Source: Xylaria sp. FL1777
Lineage: Eukaryota > Ascomycota > Sordariomycetes > Xylariales > Xylariaceae
Reading direction: 5' to 3'
Length of the DNA: 64,000 nt
Assembly (NCBI GenBank): GCA_022578965.1
Contig: MU400596.1
Span: 1-64,000 of the forward strand
In this document: positions 11,905 through 21,816 of the stretch, piece by piece
Layout: each line of letters begins with the position of its first letter
Position numbering within the stretch: the first letter of the stretch is position 1
Program-made: the position numbers and the translations under genes
The notes under the pieces: model-generated
Told to the model about the DNA's origin: nothing
Seen by the model: the letters and a program-made list of their open reading frames with translations, nothing else
Databases searched by the model: none

Positions 11905-12412
11905 CTTTTTATAAATGCGCAAAAAAAAAAAAAACTTTTTAGCATATAGTTTTATATTATAACCTGCTAAAAACCAAAAAAAAGCAGCTATAAAAAAGCT
12001 TTGCAGCTAAGCTATTATAAACTAACAAAAATTTATAACTAGCTATAAAAAAGCTTAAAGCTGCAAATAATATTATAAAATAGCTATTTATTACTAATAA
12101 AATAGCAATATATAATAAAGCAGTTAAAATAAAAAAAGATAAAAAAAAAAAAAAAAGCAAAAAATAAAAAAAGAATTAGCAAAAAAAGCAAAAGTGCTTT
12201 TTTAAAAGTTTTAAAAAACAAAAAAAAAGCTTTTATATGCTTTTTAAAAAAGCAAAAAGTTTAAAAGCTTTAAAAAAAGTTTTTCTGCCTTTTAATTATT
12301 ATTTTCTGTTTAGCAAGCTAATTAATAAAAACTAGTTATTACAAAGTAAAAAAACTTTAAAGTAGCAGCATAAACATTATTATATAAGGTTTTTATTTAG
12401 CTTTTTATATAG

Positions 12413-12438
12413 TTTTACTTATAAGTACACAAGTAAAA
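12413..12438 (+). other. 3'-terminal stem-loop of LINE B1
   Basis: TTTTACTT and AAGTAAAA pair around a short loop about 30 bases before the (TAA)n tail, followed by a CCGCGCTATAAAGCAG box. It is repeated in B2 (26429-26454) and, with one mismatch, in B3 (16207-16232). LINE 3' stem-loops are often the part bound by the element's own RT; that role here is inferred. Confidence 0.55.
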
Positions 12439-12486
12439 AAACCGCGCTATAAAGCAGCATAATAAGTTATTAATAATAATAATAAT

Positions 12487-15400
12487 AAAAAATAATATAT
12501 ATTTTATAATAAAAAAGCTTTTTTTTTTAAATAATTATATAAGTAAACTTTTTTATATTAAATTATATAATGTGTTTTTGCTTTAATAAAGCAGTATTTT
12601 AACTAATAGCACTAAAAGCTAAAGTTTTTTAAAAGTTTTTACTTTTATTTCTTTTTTTTTTTTTTTATATTTTAACGTTTTATAATAACTTTACTATATA
12701 TTAAAAGCTAATAATAGTTAGCTTTACTAATAATATTAACTTTATTATAGCAAACTTAAATATAAAGCAAAATTATAAAGCTTTAAAAACAGCATAAAAA
12801 ACATATAAAAGCTAAGTAAAACAGCATAAAATAAAGTTTGCATTACAAAAAAGCAAATTAATGCATTTTTTTAGCAGTAAAACAGCGCTTATATAAATAA
12901 TACACCTTTTTAATGCAATAATATACCTAAAACACAGCATAAAATTTTTAAAAATATAATTTAACAAAAATATAAAATAAAAAAAATACTTAATAAAACT
13001 TAAAAAAAAACTAAGCATTTAGTTATATATAATAATTAAGCTATAAAACTTTATATAAAGTAATAATATAGTAAAAACAAAGCAAATATATATTATAATA
13101 ATATAAAGCATTTTAACTTATAGTATAATAACTTAATATAAAAACTTTAAAAAAAACAAAGCAAAAAATATTATTAACTTATTAATAATAACTTAAAATA
13201 AATATTTTAAATATATAGCTAAAGCTTTTAAAGCAACTAAAATAAAACACTTAAAAACTAAAATAAAATTTTTTTTTATTAACTTATATTTTAATAATAA
13301 AGCAGTAGCTTATAAGCATTATATAAAAAGCTTAGCAGCTAAAAAGTTAATTTAAAAAGCAACAAAAAAAATTAAAACTTTTATTTAAAACATAAAAGCT
13401 TAAAAAGCTAAAAACTAAACAAAAAGCAAGCTTATAAATAACAATAAAAGTATAACTACAAAAAATCTAATGTTAGCTTTAAACTTTTAGTAAAAAAAAT
13501 AATAAAAAAAAAAAAACCTAAAATTGCACTAAAAAAGAAATAAATAAGCAAATAAAGCTAAATTAAAATAAATAATAGCTATTTAATTATAGCTAAACAA
13601 AAATTATGCAAAAATAAAGCTTTTAAAAAATATAGCAAATTATTAAAACATAAAATAGCTATAATATATTGTATTACTTAGGTTTAACAGCTTTAAAAAG
13701 CTATACTAGAAGCTACTTAATTATATACGTAAGTAAAAACTATACTAAAGCTAAATAAAAATATCCTTGCTAACTGCTTGCTATTATAACTTATACTTTT
13801 TTTATAGCTAACTATATAAGTATTACTATTTAAAAATTGCGTTACTTGATTTTTATTTAATATTGCTGCTTTTACTGCTTGCGTTTTTGCTTGCTATGCA
13901 AGCGTAGCTTTTTGTTATTTGAACTGCTTACTAATGGTTTTTAAATAGGTTTTTTTTAGGCTAGTTCTAAAGCTTTAGCATATTAGCAATAGTTCGCAAT
14001 TTTATTTTTTGCGTAATTATTAACGCAGTTTTTTTTAGTAAGCAACCTTTTGAGCAAATAGTATTTTTATTTGCTAAATTATTAGCTTTTTGTTTATATA
14101 GCGTTTTTATAGCAGCAATAATATATAGTTAGCTTTAAGTTAGCTTTATTGCAAACTGTATAAAGCAGTAAATAAAAGTGTTTTTAGCTAGCTTATATGC
14201 TTAAATAGCTTTTAAGTATTTTGCTACTTAAGCTAAATAGTTGCTTTAATAAAAAAAGCATATAGCTGCTTTTTTTTTGGTTTGCATAAAGTATAAGTCC
14301 GCTTTGTTTTTAGCGTATTTTAAAAATTTATACTAGCTGCATTTCTGCTTGTTTTTATATATGCTAGCTTAATAGCTTTATTTTTAGCAGTTATAACATT
14401 AAATTGCTACTATATTTACAAAATAAAAAGCTACTTAAAAATAGTAGTAATTTTAAAAAAGTTCATTAGTATATGCTATATTTATATTTTTTACAGTTAT
14501 AACTTTAACGTATACTAAGCATGTTTTTTGCTTGCGCTATAGTAAACAAAGTAAAAAAAATAGCTTTTTAATTTTTAGCTTTTAGTTAGCTAGCTTAAAT
14601 TAAGCTAGCAATTTTTTTTTTTTTTTTTTTAGCACTTGCTTAATTAGCAGGCCTAAAACTACTAGCTAATATAGTTAAAAGTATACTTTTGATCTTTTGC
14701 TAAACGCTTAGCAAGCTTATAACATATTTGCTAGCATTTAGGTTTAAATTTTCTGCTTGTTAAAAATAACCTTTTAGTTGTTATTTAGTAGTTTATATGC
14801 TGCTTAAACTACGTTTGCTTTTATTGCTTAATTAAGCTTTTATATTATAATTAACTTTGTTTTTACTTTAGCTTTATAGCTAGCAAAAGTTATAATAATA
14901 GCTTAATTAAAGTGCGTTATTATAATAGCTTTAAAATAAGTTAGCAAAACAATACATAAAAATTTTTTACTGCTATTTATTTGTAGTACGTTTGCGTAAA
15001 ACATAAGCTATTAATAAAAAAAGTTAATAACTTTAGTTTGCTTGCTTATGTAATCCTTAGATTGCTAAATTTGCGTATGCAGCAATTTTACTTTTATAGC
15101 AAGCTTTTTTTGCTTTATTAATAATACTTATAACAAGTTTTAAACAGTACGTTTGCTATTTTTATTACTGCTGTTTATTTATAATTACTTGCTTATTTGT
15201 TAAAAATAGTACACTTTTAATAGCTTTTTAACAACTTAGCAAGCGTTATAAATAGTTTGCTTATTTAGGTCTTCTTTAAAAAAAATCTTAGCGTTTATTA
15301 TTGCTTTATTTAGCTTGTTTATATAATACTGCAAGTTTAATGTTAAGCTTATTACTAGCTACTGCTAGTTTAAATCTGCACTATTAATTAATTATAGCTA

Positions 15401-16277
15401 GTTTTGCATTAAAAAAGTTACATTGTAGTTTTTTGCTCTTTTTATTTTTACTTTTATTTTTTTTTAGCTGTTATTTGTACAGGCTTGTTTTATATACAGC
15501 AAGTTTTCGTAAGTCTAGTTTTTAAAGCCGCGCAAGTATCTTTGTAAATCTAGCCAGTCGCAAAGAAAAGCAAAAAAAGCTCCTTGCTTTTGCTTTATAA
15601 TTATAATAAAAAATAGCTATAATAATATAAATATATATTAAAAAAATAAAGCTAAAAGTATTTTTGCATAAAAAAAAGGTTTTAAGCTTTTTTATGCTTT
15701 TTTATAAATATAAAAAAAAAAAAAAACTTTTTAGCATATAATTTTATATTATAGCTTACTAAAAAACAAAAAAAAGCAATTATAAAAAAGCTTTATAGCT
15801 AAGCTGCTATAAACTAATAAAAACTTATAACTTACTATAAAAAAGCTTAAAGTTATAAGTATTATTATAAAGTAGCTATTAGCTATTAATAAAATAATAA
15901 TATATAATAAAGCAGTTAAAATAAAAAGAAAAAAAAAAGAAAGAAAAAAGTAAGTAATAAAGAAAAAACTAGTAAAAAAAGCAAAAGTGCTTCTTTAAAA
16001 GTTTTAAAAAACAAAAAAAAAGCTTTTGTGCGCTTTTTAAAAAAGCAAAAAGTTTAAAAGCTTTAAAAAAAGTTTTTTTGCTTTTTAACTATTATTTTTT
16101 GTTTAGCAAACTAATTAGCAAAAACTAGTTGTTATAAAGTAAAAAAACTTTAAAGTAATAGCGTTAATACTATTGTATAAAGTTTTTGTTTAGTTTTTTA
16201 CACGGTTTTATTTATAAGTATATAAGTAAAAAAACCACGCTATAAAGCAATATAGCAGATTATTAATAATAATAATT
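12487..16277 (+). mobile_element. LINE B3: 5'-truncated copy split by element C1
   Basis: The sequence matches B1 from about 10655 to its 3' end, in two blocks: 12487-13666 and 15625-16277, with element C1 between them. It starts directly at the (TAA)n tail of B1, so a new copy landed in the simple-repeat tail of an older one. The RT catalytic box reads Phe-Thr-Asn-Asn at 12723-12734. The 3' stem-loops and a short (TAA)n tail near 16261-16277 are present. The open frame on the minus strand at 12812-13018 is a shadow of the RT region. 5' truncation is the usual result of incomplete target-primed reverse transcription. Confidence 0.82.
13667..15609 (-). mobile_element. Element C1: non-LTR type element, 1.94 kb
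   Basis: It is inserted in LINE B3 and flanked by a 15-bp direct duplication, AAAATAGCTATAATA, at 13652-13666 and 15610-15624. Read on the minus strand it ends with AAGTAATACAATA, the same 3' end as elements D and E, and shares the last 75 or so bases with them. A near-complete relative lies at 59207-61129 (plus strand), a 5'-truncated one at 34192-35013. The body keeps more G+C than the surrounding LINE, including CpG, so it inserted later. Long stretches with few stops can be read on the sense strand, with a Lys/Arg/Gln-rich block near 13890-13920, but I cannot assign a protein family. Confidence 0.75.
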
Positions 16278-16318
16278 AAAATATAAATTAACTTTTTTAT
16301 TTAAAATATTTTTATAAA

Positions 16319-16548
16319 GAAAAGTCTTTAGTACTTAGTAATTACTAAATGTTAACTAATATTTACTAATACTAAATTAATATTAATAAAAAAATATTAA
16401 TACTAAAGTAATATTTCGAAATTAATACTAATATTAAATTAGTAATTATTAATACTAAATTAGTATTACTAATTTAGTACTAATATTAATACTAATTTAG
16501 TAATTACTAATTTAGTCCTTATATTAAGTATTAAATTATTAATTTTGC
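16319..16548. mobile_element. Foldback element G1a
   Basis: A 230-bp stretch built from alternating ACTAATACTAAA and TTTAGTATTAGT blocks. Its right end, ATTAATTTTGC, matches the right end of G2. It is preceded by TTATAAA (16312-16318) and followed by TTATAAC, then G1b, which is followed by TTATAAA (17220-17226). Three copies of one 7-base target are what two successive insertions at the same site would leave. The left end is eroded, so that boundary is set by the duplication only. Confidence 0.6.
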
Positions 16549-16555
16549 TTATAAC

Positions 16556-17219
16556 TAAAGTTAATAATTTAGTCTTTAATATAAATATTAGCTTAATATA
16601 TATTAAGTTAATATTAATATTAGTTTAAAAAAAATACTAAGCTAATATAAACTAATATTAAACCAATATTAATTTAAGAAAAAAAATACTAAGCTAATAT
16701 AAACTAATATTAAACTAATGTTAATTTAAGAAAAAAATACTAAGCTAATATAAACTAATATTAAGCTAATATTAGTTTAAAAAAAATACTAAGCTAATAT
16801 TAGTTTATATTAGTTTAATATTTAGTATTTTTTAAAATTAATTTTTTAGCCTTTAAAATAAAGCTTTTTTATAATTTTAAAAAGTATTTATAATTAGTTT
16901 GTTTTAGCTATTTAAACTAATAAAATTAGTTTTATTAAATAATAATTATTCATTAAATTATTAACGTTTAATATAAATATTAGCTTAATATAATACTAGG
17001 CTAATATAAATACTAAGCTAGTTTAATATATATTAAGCTAATATTAGTTTAAAAAAATATTAAGCTAATATAAACTAATATTAGCTTAATATTAGTTTAA
17101 AGAAAATATTAAACTAATATAAATTAATATTAGCTTAATATAATATTAAGCTAGTTTAAATTAGCTTAGTATTACTATTAATAAATATTAAGCTAATATA
17201 AATTAATTATTAAGCTTGC
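16556..17219. mobile_element. Foldback element G1b with shared core
   Basis: It begins TAAAGTTAATAATTTAGTC and ends with a degenerate complement near 17200-17219, flanked by TTATAAC (16549-16555) and TTATAAA (17220-17226). The arms consist of a tandem unit of about 52 bp starting near 16627, 16679, 16731 and 16780, made of ATACTAAGCTAATATAAACTA plus its complement. The core at 16826-16985 is the reverse complement of the core of G2 (28218-28370), which proves that both belong to one family. No coding capacity. Confidence 0.75.
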
Positions 17220-17498
17220 TTATAAAATATAATATTATGCTTAAGCTATTAAACTTGCTATTAATTTAATGTTTATAAAAAAAAAGTTTAAAACTAATAT
17301 AAATCCTTTTTTTAGCTTTATAAATAATTATAGCTTTAATAAAAAAAACTATTTTAATAATAAAAAGATTTAATGTTTTATTTTATTATATATTATAGCT
17401 TTTATAAATAATAAATATATTTAACTATTTAGCAAAAAACCTTTAGGTTTTTTTATATATTTGCTTTAAAACTTATATAAGTTATAATATATATTTAA
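17220..17498. other. Unassigned AT-rich spacer with one hairpin
   Basis: I recognise no element here. The only structure is a perfect hairpin at 17434-17453, AAAAAACC paired with GGTTTTTT around a TTTA loop. Confidence 0.4.
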
Positions 17499-20400
17499 AT
17501 TTTATTTATTTTAGTAATAAAATTGCTATAATTTTTAAAGCTAGTTTATAAGCAAACTTTGCTTATTTAGCTAAGCTTTATAATAATTTAAAATTTTTAA
17601 ATGTTTTTATAAATATTTGTTTTTAGTTGCACTTTTATGCTTTTTTTATTTTATTGCTAAAAGCTTTTTTTTTAAAAGCTTGCTATATTGCTTTACTTTT
17701 TTTGCTTTAAAATTTATAGTATAATTACTTAGCTTTTGTTTTTGTTTTAATTACTTTTAAAAACTACTAAAGTAATATTTAATATTTTCTTTTTACGGTT
17801 TTTTTAAATATTAATTTATTTGCTATTTTTATTAATTATTAAATTAATAAATTAAAAGCATTATTTAATTTGCTAAATATATATAATATATATATTTTTA
17901 TAATAATAGCTTTTGTTTTTATAGCTGCTTTATGTTTATTTAATTTAAGTTAGTTTTATTTTTTTGTTTTTTTTTAAGTATTGTTATAAAGCTACTTTTA
18001 AATTAATTATAACTTTTAATGTTTTATAGTTTAAACTTAGCTATTTTAAGTTTTTTTAATAAATAGTAATAAAATTAATAAATATTTATATTAAGTTTAT
18101 TATTAAGCTTTTTTGTTTATGTTTTATTTTAGTTATTTTTTTAAAAACTTAACTAATATAAAGTTTTATTATATAATAAACTTTAATAGTTTATTTGCTG
18201 TTTAGTATTTTTTTGCTTTTTAAGTTTTATAATAAATAATAAAAATTAAAGTTATTTATAAATATATAACGTTTTTTACTTTGTTTACTTTTTATATTTT
18301 CTAAAATTAAATTATGTTATTTTATTTTTGTTTAATTTAATAAATATATATTGTATTACTTAAGCTAATAGCCTATTAGCTATGCTAGTTTTTATTTTTT
18401 ATATATATAGGTGAAAACTGTGCTTATAGGTTAAAAGCAAGCTATAAGCAGCTTACTTTTTTCTTAGTAGCTAAGTAAAAACATTTTATATTTACTTTTA
18501 GGTTGCACTGGTTTTACTACAATTTTATTAAGTGTTTTGCTTTTTACTTTTTTGCTTTTAGGTTGTTTGTTTATTTGCATTATACTATTAATTAAGTATA
18601 TATACCTTTATATAGTTACTTCGTAGTTTTTTTTTCTTTATATTTTTTTTGCTTTATAGTTTGTTTGCTTTAGTATTGTTGCTTGCTTTATGCTGCTTAT
18701 AGCAGTTTTTTTAGTTTTAGCACTTATTTAGCTAAATGTATTGCTTTTTTTTTTTAGTTTCTTTTTAAACTTCTTTTTATTATATTGCTAATACATTATA
18801 ATTTATTTGCTTTAGTATTATTATTAGCTTTTTGCTACATTAGTTTTTTTATAATTAAATTATAACTAAATTATAAGCAAAGTTAATTATTTATTACTTT
18901 TTAGTTTGCTTTTTATATATTTATTTTTTAAGCTGCTTTTATGCTTTTTATAGTAAGCTTACTAAGTAAGCATAGCTTATAAGTAGTTTATGCATTAAGC
19001 AATATAAAATAGCAATAAATAATAAATTACTTTATTTAGCTATTTATGCTAATTTTTTTCTTTTTTAATTATTAATTTTATTACTTTTATTATTATTACT
19101 ACTATATGCTTAGTTTATGCTTGCTTTAATATATTAAAATGCTTAGTTCGTAATATAATTAGTTATTAATGCATTATAGTTATATAAAAATCTATTTTGC
19201 TATAGTTGCTATGCTTTTTATAATACATATTTATAACTAGCTTAGCTTAAATATATATGCTAACTAGTATTAAGCTTATATATTTAAAGTTATAAGTTAT
19301 TTTGCTGCAGTTTTTATTAGTTATTTAATTTATAGTATTAAATAAAATAGCTAATAGCTTGCTATTATATAGTTTAAGCTTTTATAACTGCTTGTTGTTA
19401 TGCTTTTTTGCTGTAATATTAATTTTTGAAATAAAAATAAGTGCTTTAGTGCTTTGCGCTAAAGTATTACTAACAGCTTTAAAATTTATATTTATTAAGC
19501 ATACTAAAATGCTTAAACTATATTATTACTGTATTGCTTATATTATAATAATATATTATGTATTTTTTATTGCTGTTTTTTTTATATTAACTATATAAAA
19601 ACATTAATAACTTTTATGCTTGCAATATTATTAGCAAATCTACTAAGTACTTATAATGCAAAAAAAGCAAAGTAAGCGCTAAAAGTAGCAGTTATAATTT
19701 TATAAATACTTTTAACTATATTAATATTTGTACGTTTTTAAGCTTTATTTTATGCTTATTTTAACCGTTAAAGTTTTTTTAATCTTAAGTACTACTAATA
19801 ATTTTTTAGCTTAAAAAAATTAATAAAAAACTTCGATTGTTTATTAAAGCTTGCATAGCTATGCGCTATTTTTATACTAATAAAAATATTTAAGCTGCGC
19901 TTATAGCTAATATATAACTTTAAGTTATAATTAAAAAGGCAAAAAAAGCTGCAGTAAATAAAAAAGCTAAAAGTTTTACATAAATAAGCCAGTTAAAAAA
20001 TATTTATATAACTTTTAAAAGTTAACATTATTATATATTTAGTAGCTAAAAGTTTTAGTAAAATTTTAGTATTTAATGCTTAATAAAGTTGCTTAATTGC
20101 TTTGCTTTTTTATAATATATACTTTTTAATTTTTATAGTTTTATGTTTATAATTTTATGTTATTATTTTTAGTACTTTATTATGTTATGCTTTACTTTAA
20201 AATTTATAAATGTAAACCTGTAATAAGTAGCTTTTTTAAAACTATAAGTAGCAAATAGCTTTATAACAAATGTTTTAGCTTTTGCTTTATAGTTATAATA
20301 AACTTTTTTTAGCTTAAAGAAAAGCTAGTATTAATATTTAGCTGCTTTTGTTTTATATTTAAAAGCTTTTATTTCTATGTTTTTATAGCTGCTTATAACT

Positions 20401-20613
20401 TAATTAGTTCTTTAGCTACGTTATAATAGCTAAGCCTTCTTATATTTAAAACTTATTTAGCTATTCTACGTGCTTTTTTTAGGTCGTACAATAACTAGTA
20501 GCCTAGTTAAAAATTTGTTTGCTTTTTTAATATGCCACAGGTGTAATTTAATAAATATATTAATTATAAAATTATTATTAAATTATTATTACTTATTATA
20601 ATTTTTGCTAATA
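17499..20613 (-). mobile_element. LINE B4: inverted internal fragment split by D1
   Basis: The blocks 17499-18349 and 20544-20613 are the reverse complement of B1 from about 10020 back to 9125, i.e. the region before RT. It lacks both ends of the LINE, so it is a fragment rather than a normal 5'-truncated insertion. Element D1 interrupts it with a clean 17-bp target duplication, and B1 continues without a gap across the break. Mutation differs at many sites from B1 and B2. Confidence 0.78.
18350..20543 (-). mobile_element. Element D1: non-LTR type element, 2.19 kb
   Basis: It is flanked by a 17-bp duplication, TAATTTAATAAATATAT, at 18333-18349 and 20544-20560. On the minus strand it ends GCTAATAGGCTATTAGC then AAGTAATACAA and an AT-repeat tail: the same 3' domain as C and E. 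Copy D2 (49208-51403) is 2 bases different in length, so about 2.2 kb is full size. The minus strand carries a long reading with few stops (roughly 18700-19500), Lys/Gln-rich toward its C-terminal side (18650-18800). The open plus-strand frame at 19359-19598 is its antisense shadow. I do not recognise the protein. Confidence 0.75.
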
Positions 20614-20976
20614 AACCTTTTTTGAATTTTTTACACTTAATTATAACTTTGTGAGTTTAAGCCTAATTATTAAATAATTAAGATTGCTAAAATTAACGTA
20701 GCAATTTTTACTTATTAAATAGGTTATACTTTATTTACGGAGTATAAATATAATAAAAAACAGAAAAATAGTATTAAACGATTTATTTGTTAAAAATGCA
20801 ACTAATGTACTATTAAAACTTACTAGTAATATAACTATAATATAGTAGCGTTTTAACAGAAAACGTAAAACTAACAGATTTTTTAGTATGTAAAAAATAG
20901 TTAACAAAATTGTAAAACTAATATTATAGCTATTAATAGAAAAAAAAATAGCAAAAGGAATTTTTTTTTAAAAAAA
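20614..20976. other. Unassigned island with lighter mutation
   Basis: This 363-base stretch follows the end of LINE B4 and precedes the target duplication of SINE E1. It keeps TGA, GAAT, GTGAG and CGG triplets that are missing from the neighbouring LINE. I see no long frame, no repeat partner elsewhere in the window and no RNA motif. It may be single-copy host sequence. Confidence 0.4.
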
Positions 20977-20992
20977 CGCAAAAAAAGCATAA

Positions 20993-21724
20993 TAATTTGT
21001 ATTATTTGGACAAACGGCCTGTTAGCTATACTAGTAGTTATCTAGTAAGACTTTGTACAAATGAAAACCTTCTTTGGGGCAAAAACCACTTGTATATGCA
21101 AAGTATGCAATAGTTCTGCTATAAATCTTATTAATTTGCTGCTTTTTTTATATAATATTCTGCTTTTAAATCTTGTACGCTAAGTTAGCAGCGCTTTTGC
21201 TTTGCAATATAAAAATATAAAAATTAACGCGCTAATAAAAAGGTTTTTTGTTAATTAGTAATAAAAATGCCTTTTTGCTAGCTTTAAGTTCTGCAAGCTA
21301 TAAATAACACAGTATTAAGTAGATTTTAAGCACTATATAGCGCTATATTCTTTGTAAATTGCTTAGCGCTAAGCAGTAAGCTTTAAGTTTTAATTATATT
21401 AAAAATACAGGCTATTTGCTATATAAAAAAACTAATGCTTATGTAGCATTAGCAATAAAAGCTAAAGCTGCTTGTTTTTATAATAGCTAGTATACTAAGT
21501 TAATTATTTATATTGCTGCACTAGCAAAAAAGCAAAATTTCTAAACTTTTAGCTTAGCTATTTAACTTTTAATTTTTATACCTTTAATGCAGCAAGCATA
21601 TAGTTTAAACTAAGCTAAAAGCAAACTAACTTTTGCTTTAAAGCAAAGCAACTATAAACTAAGCAAAACTTAAACTTATAACTTTAAAAAAAGTAGCTAA
21701 GCATATGCCATTATGCCATTAAGC
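20993..21724 (-). mobile_element. SINE E1, tRNA-headed, 732 bp
   Basis: It is flanked by a perfect 16-bp duplication, CGCAAAAAAAGCATAA, at 20977-20992 and 21725-21740. Its 5' end is on the right: an A box reads TGGCATAATGG on the minus strand at 21708-21718, one mutated version of the TGGCGCAGTGG of E3. The 3' end on the left is AAATAATACAA plus an ATT tail. A 16-bp palindrome at 21360-21375 is shared with E2 and E3. The element is non-coding and would rely on a LINE for movement. The A box has lost its G in the AGTGG part. Confidence 0.82.
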
Positions 21725-21816
21725 CGCAAAAAAAGCATAAATAATATATATATTAAAAAAAGCTTAAAAAAGCTAGCAAAATATAAAGCTTAATAATAAA
21801 AATAACTTTAATATAT

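Larger units (their letters stand above)
7796..12490 (+). mobile_element. LINE B1: Tad-like non-LTR retrotransposon, about 4.7 kb
   Basis: This is a long interspersed element on the plus strand with a reverse transcriptase domain in its second half, a 3' untranslated region and a (TAA)n tail at 12466-12490. A second near-complete copy lies at 21817-26499, so the 5' end at about 7798 is probably the true one. A LINE moves by nicking DNA and copying its RNA from the nick (target-primed reverse transcription). B1 begins two bases after the end of LTR-2. It is fully decayed: TGA and TCA are absent from 9001-9720, and Gln and Trp codons are stops throughout. Membership of the Tad/I group is inferred from RT motifs. 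Confidence 0.85.

Noticed and set aside
13667..15609. Element C as a pogo-type DNA transposon
   Set aside because: A basic C-terminal-like block suggested it, but there are no terminal inverted repeats or TA duplications; duplications are 13-15 bp and one copy is 5'-truncated, which fits retroposition.
17434..17453. Hairpin followed by T run as a bacterial terminator
   Set aside because: The window is fungal in character; a short AT-rich hairpin has no such meaning here.
19359..19598. A 79-codon plus-strand frame shared with 50251-50457
   Set aside because: Both lie antisense to the probable coding strand of element D and have the hydrophobic composition of a mutation shadow.
18350..20543. 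C, D and E as Helitrons because of the hairpin about 10 bases before the 3' end
   Set aside because: Helitrons end in CTRR and make no target duplication. These end in ACAA plus a simple tail and have clear duplications.
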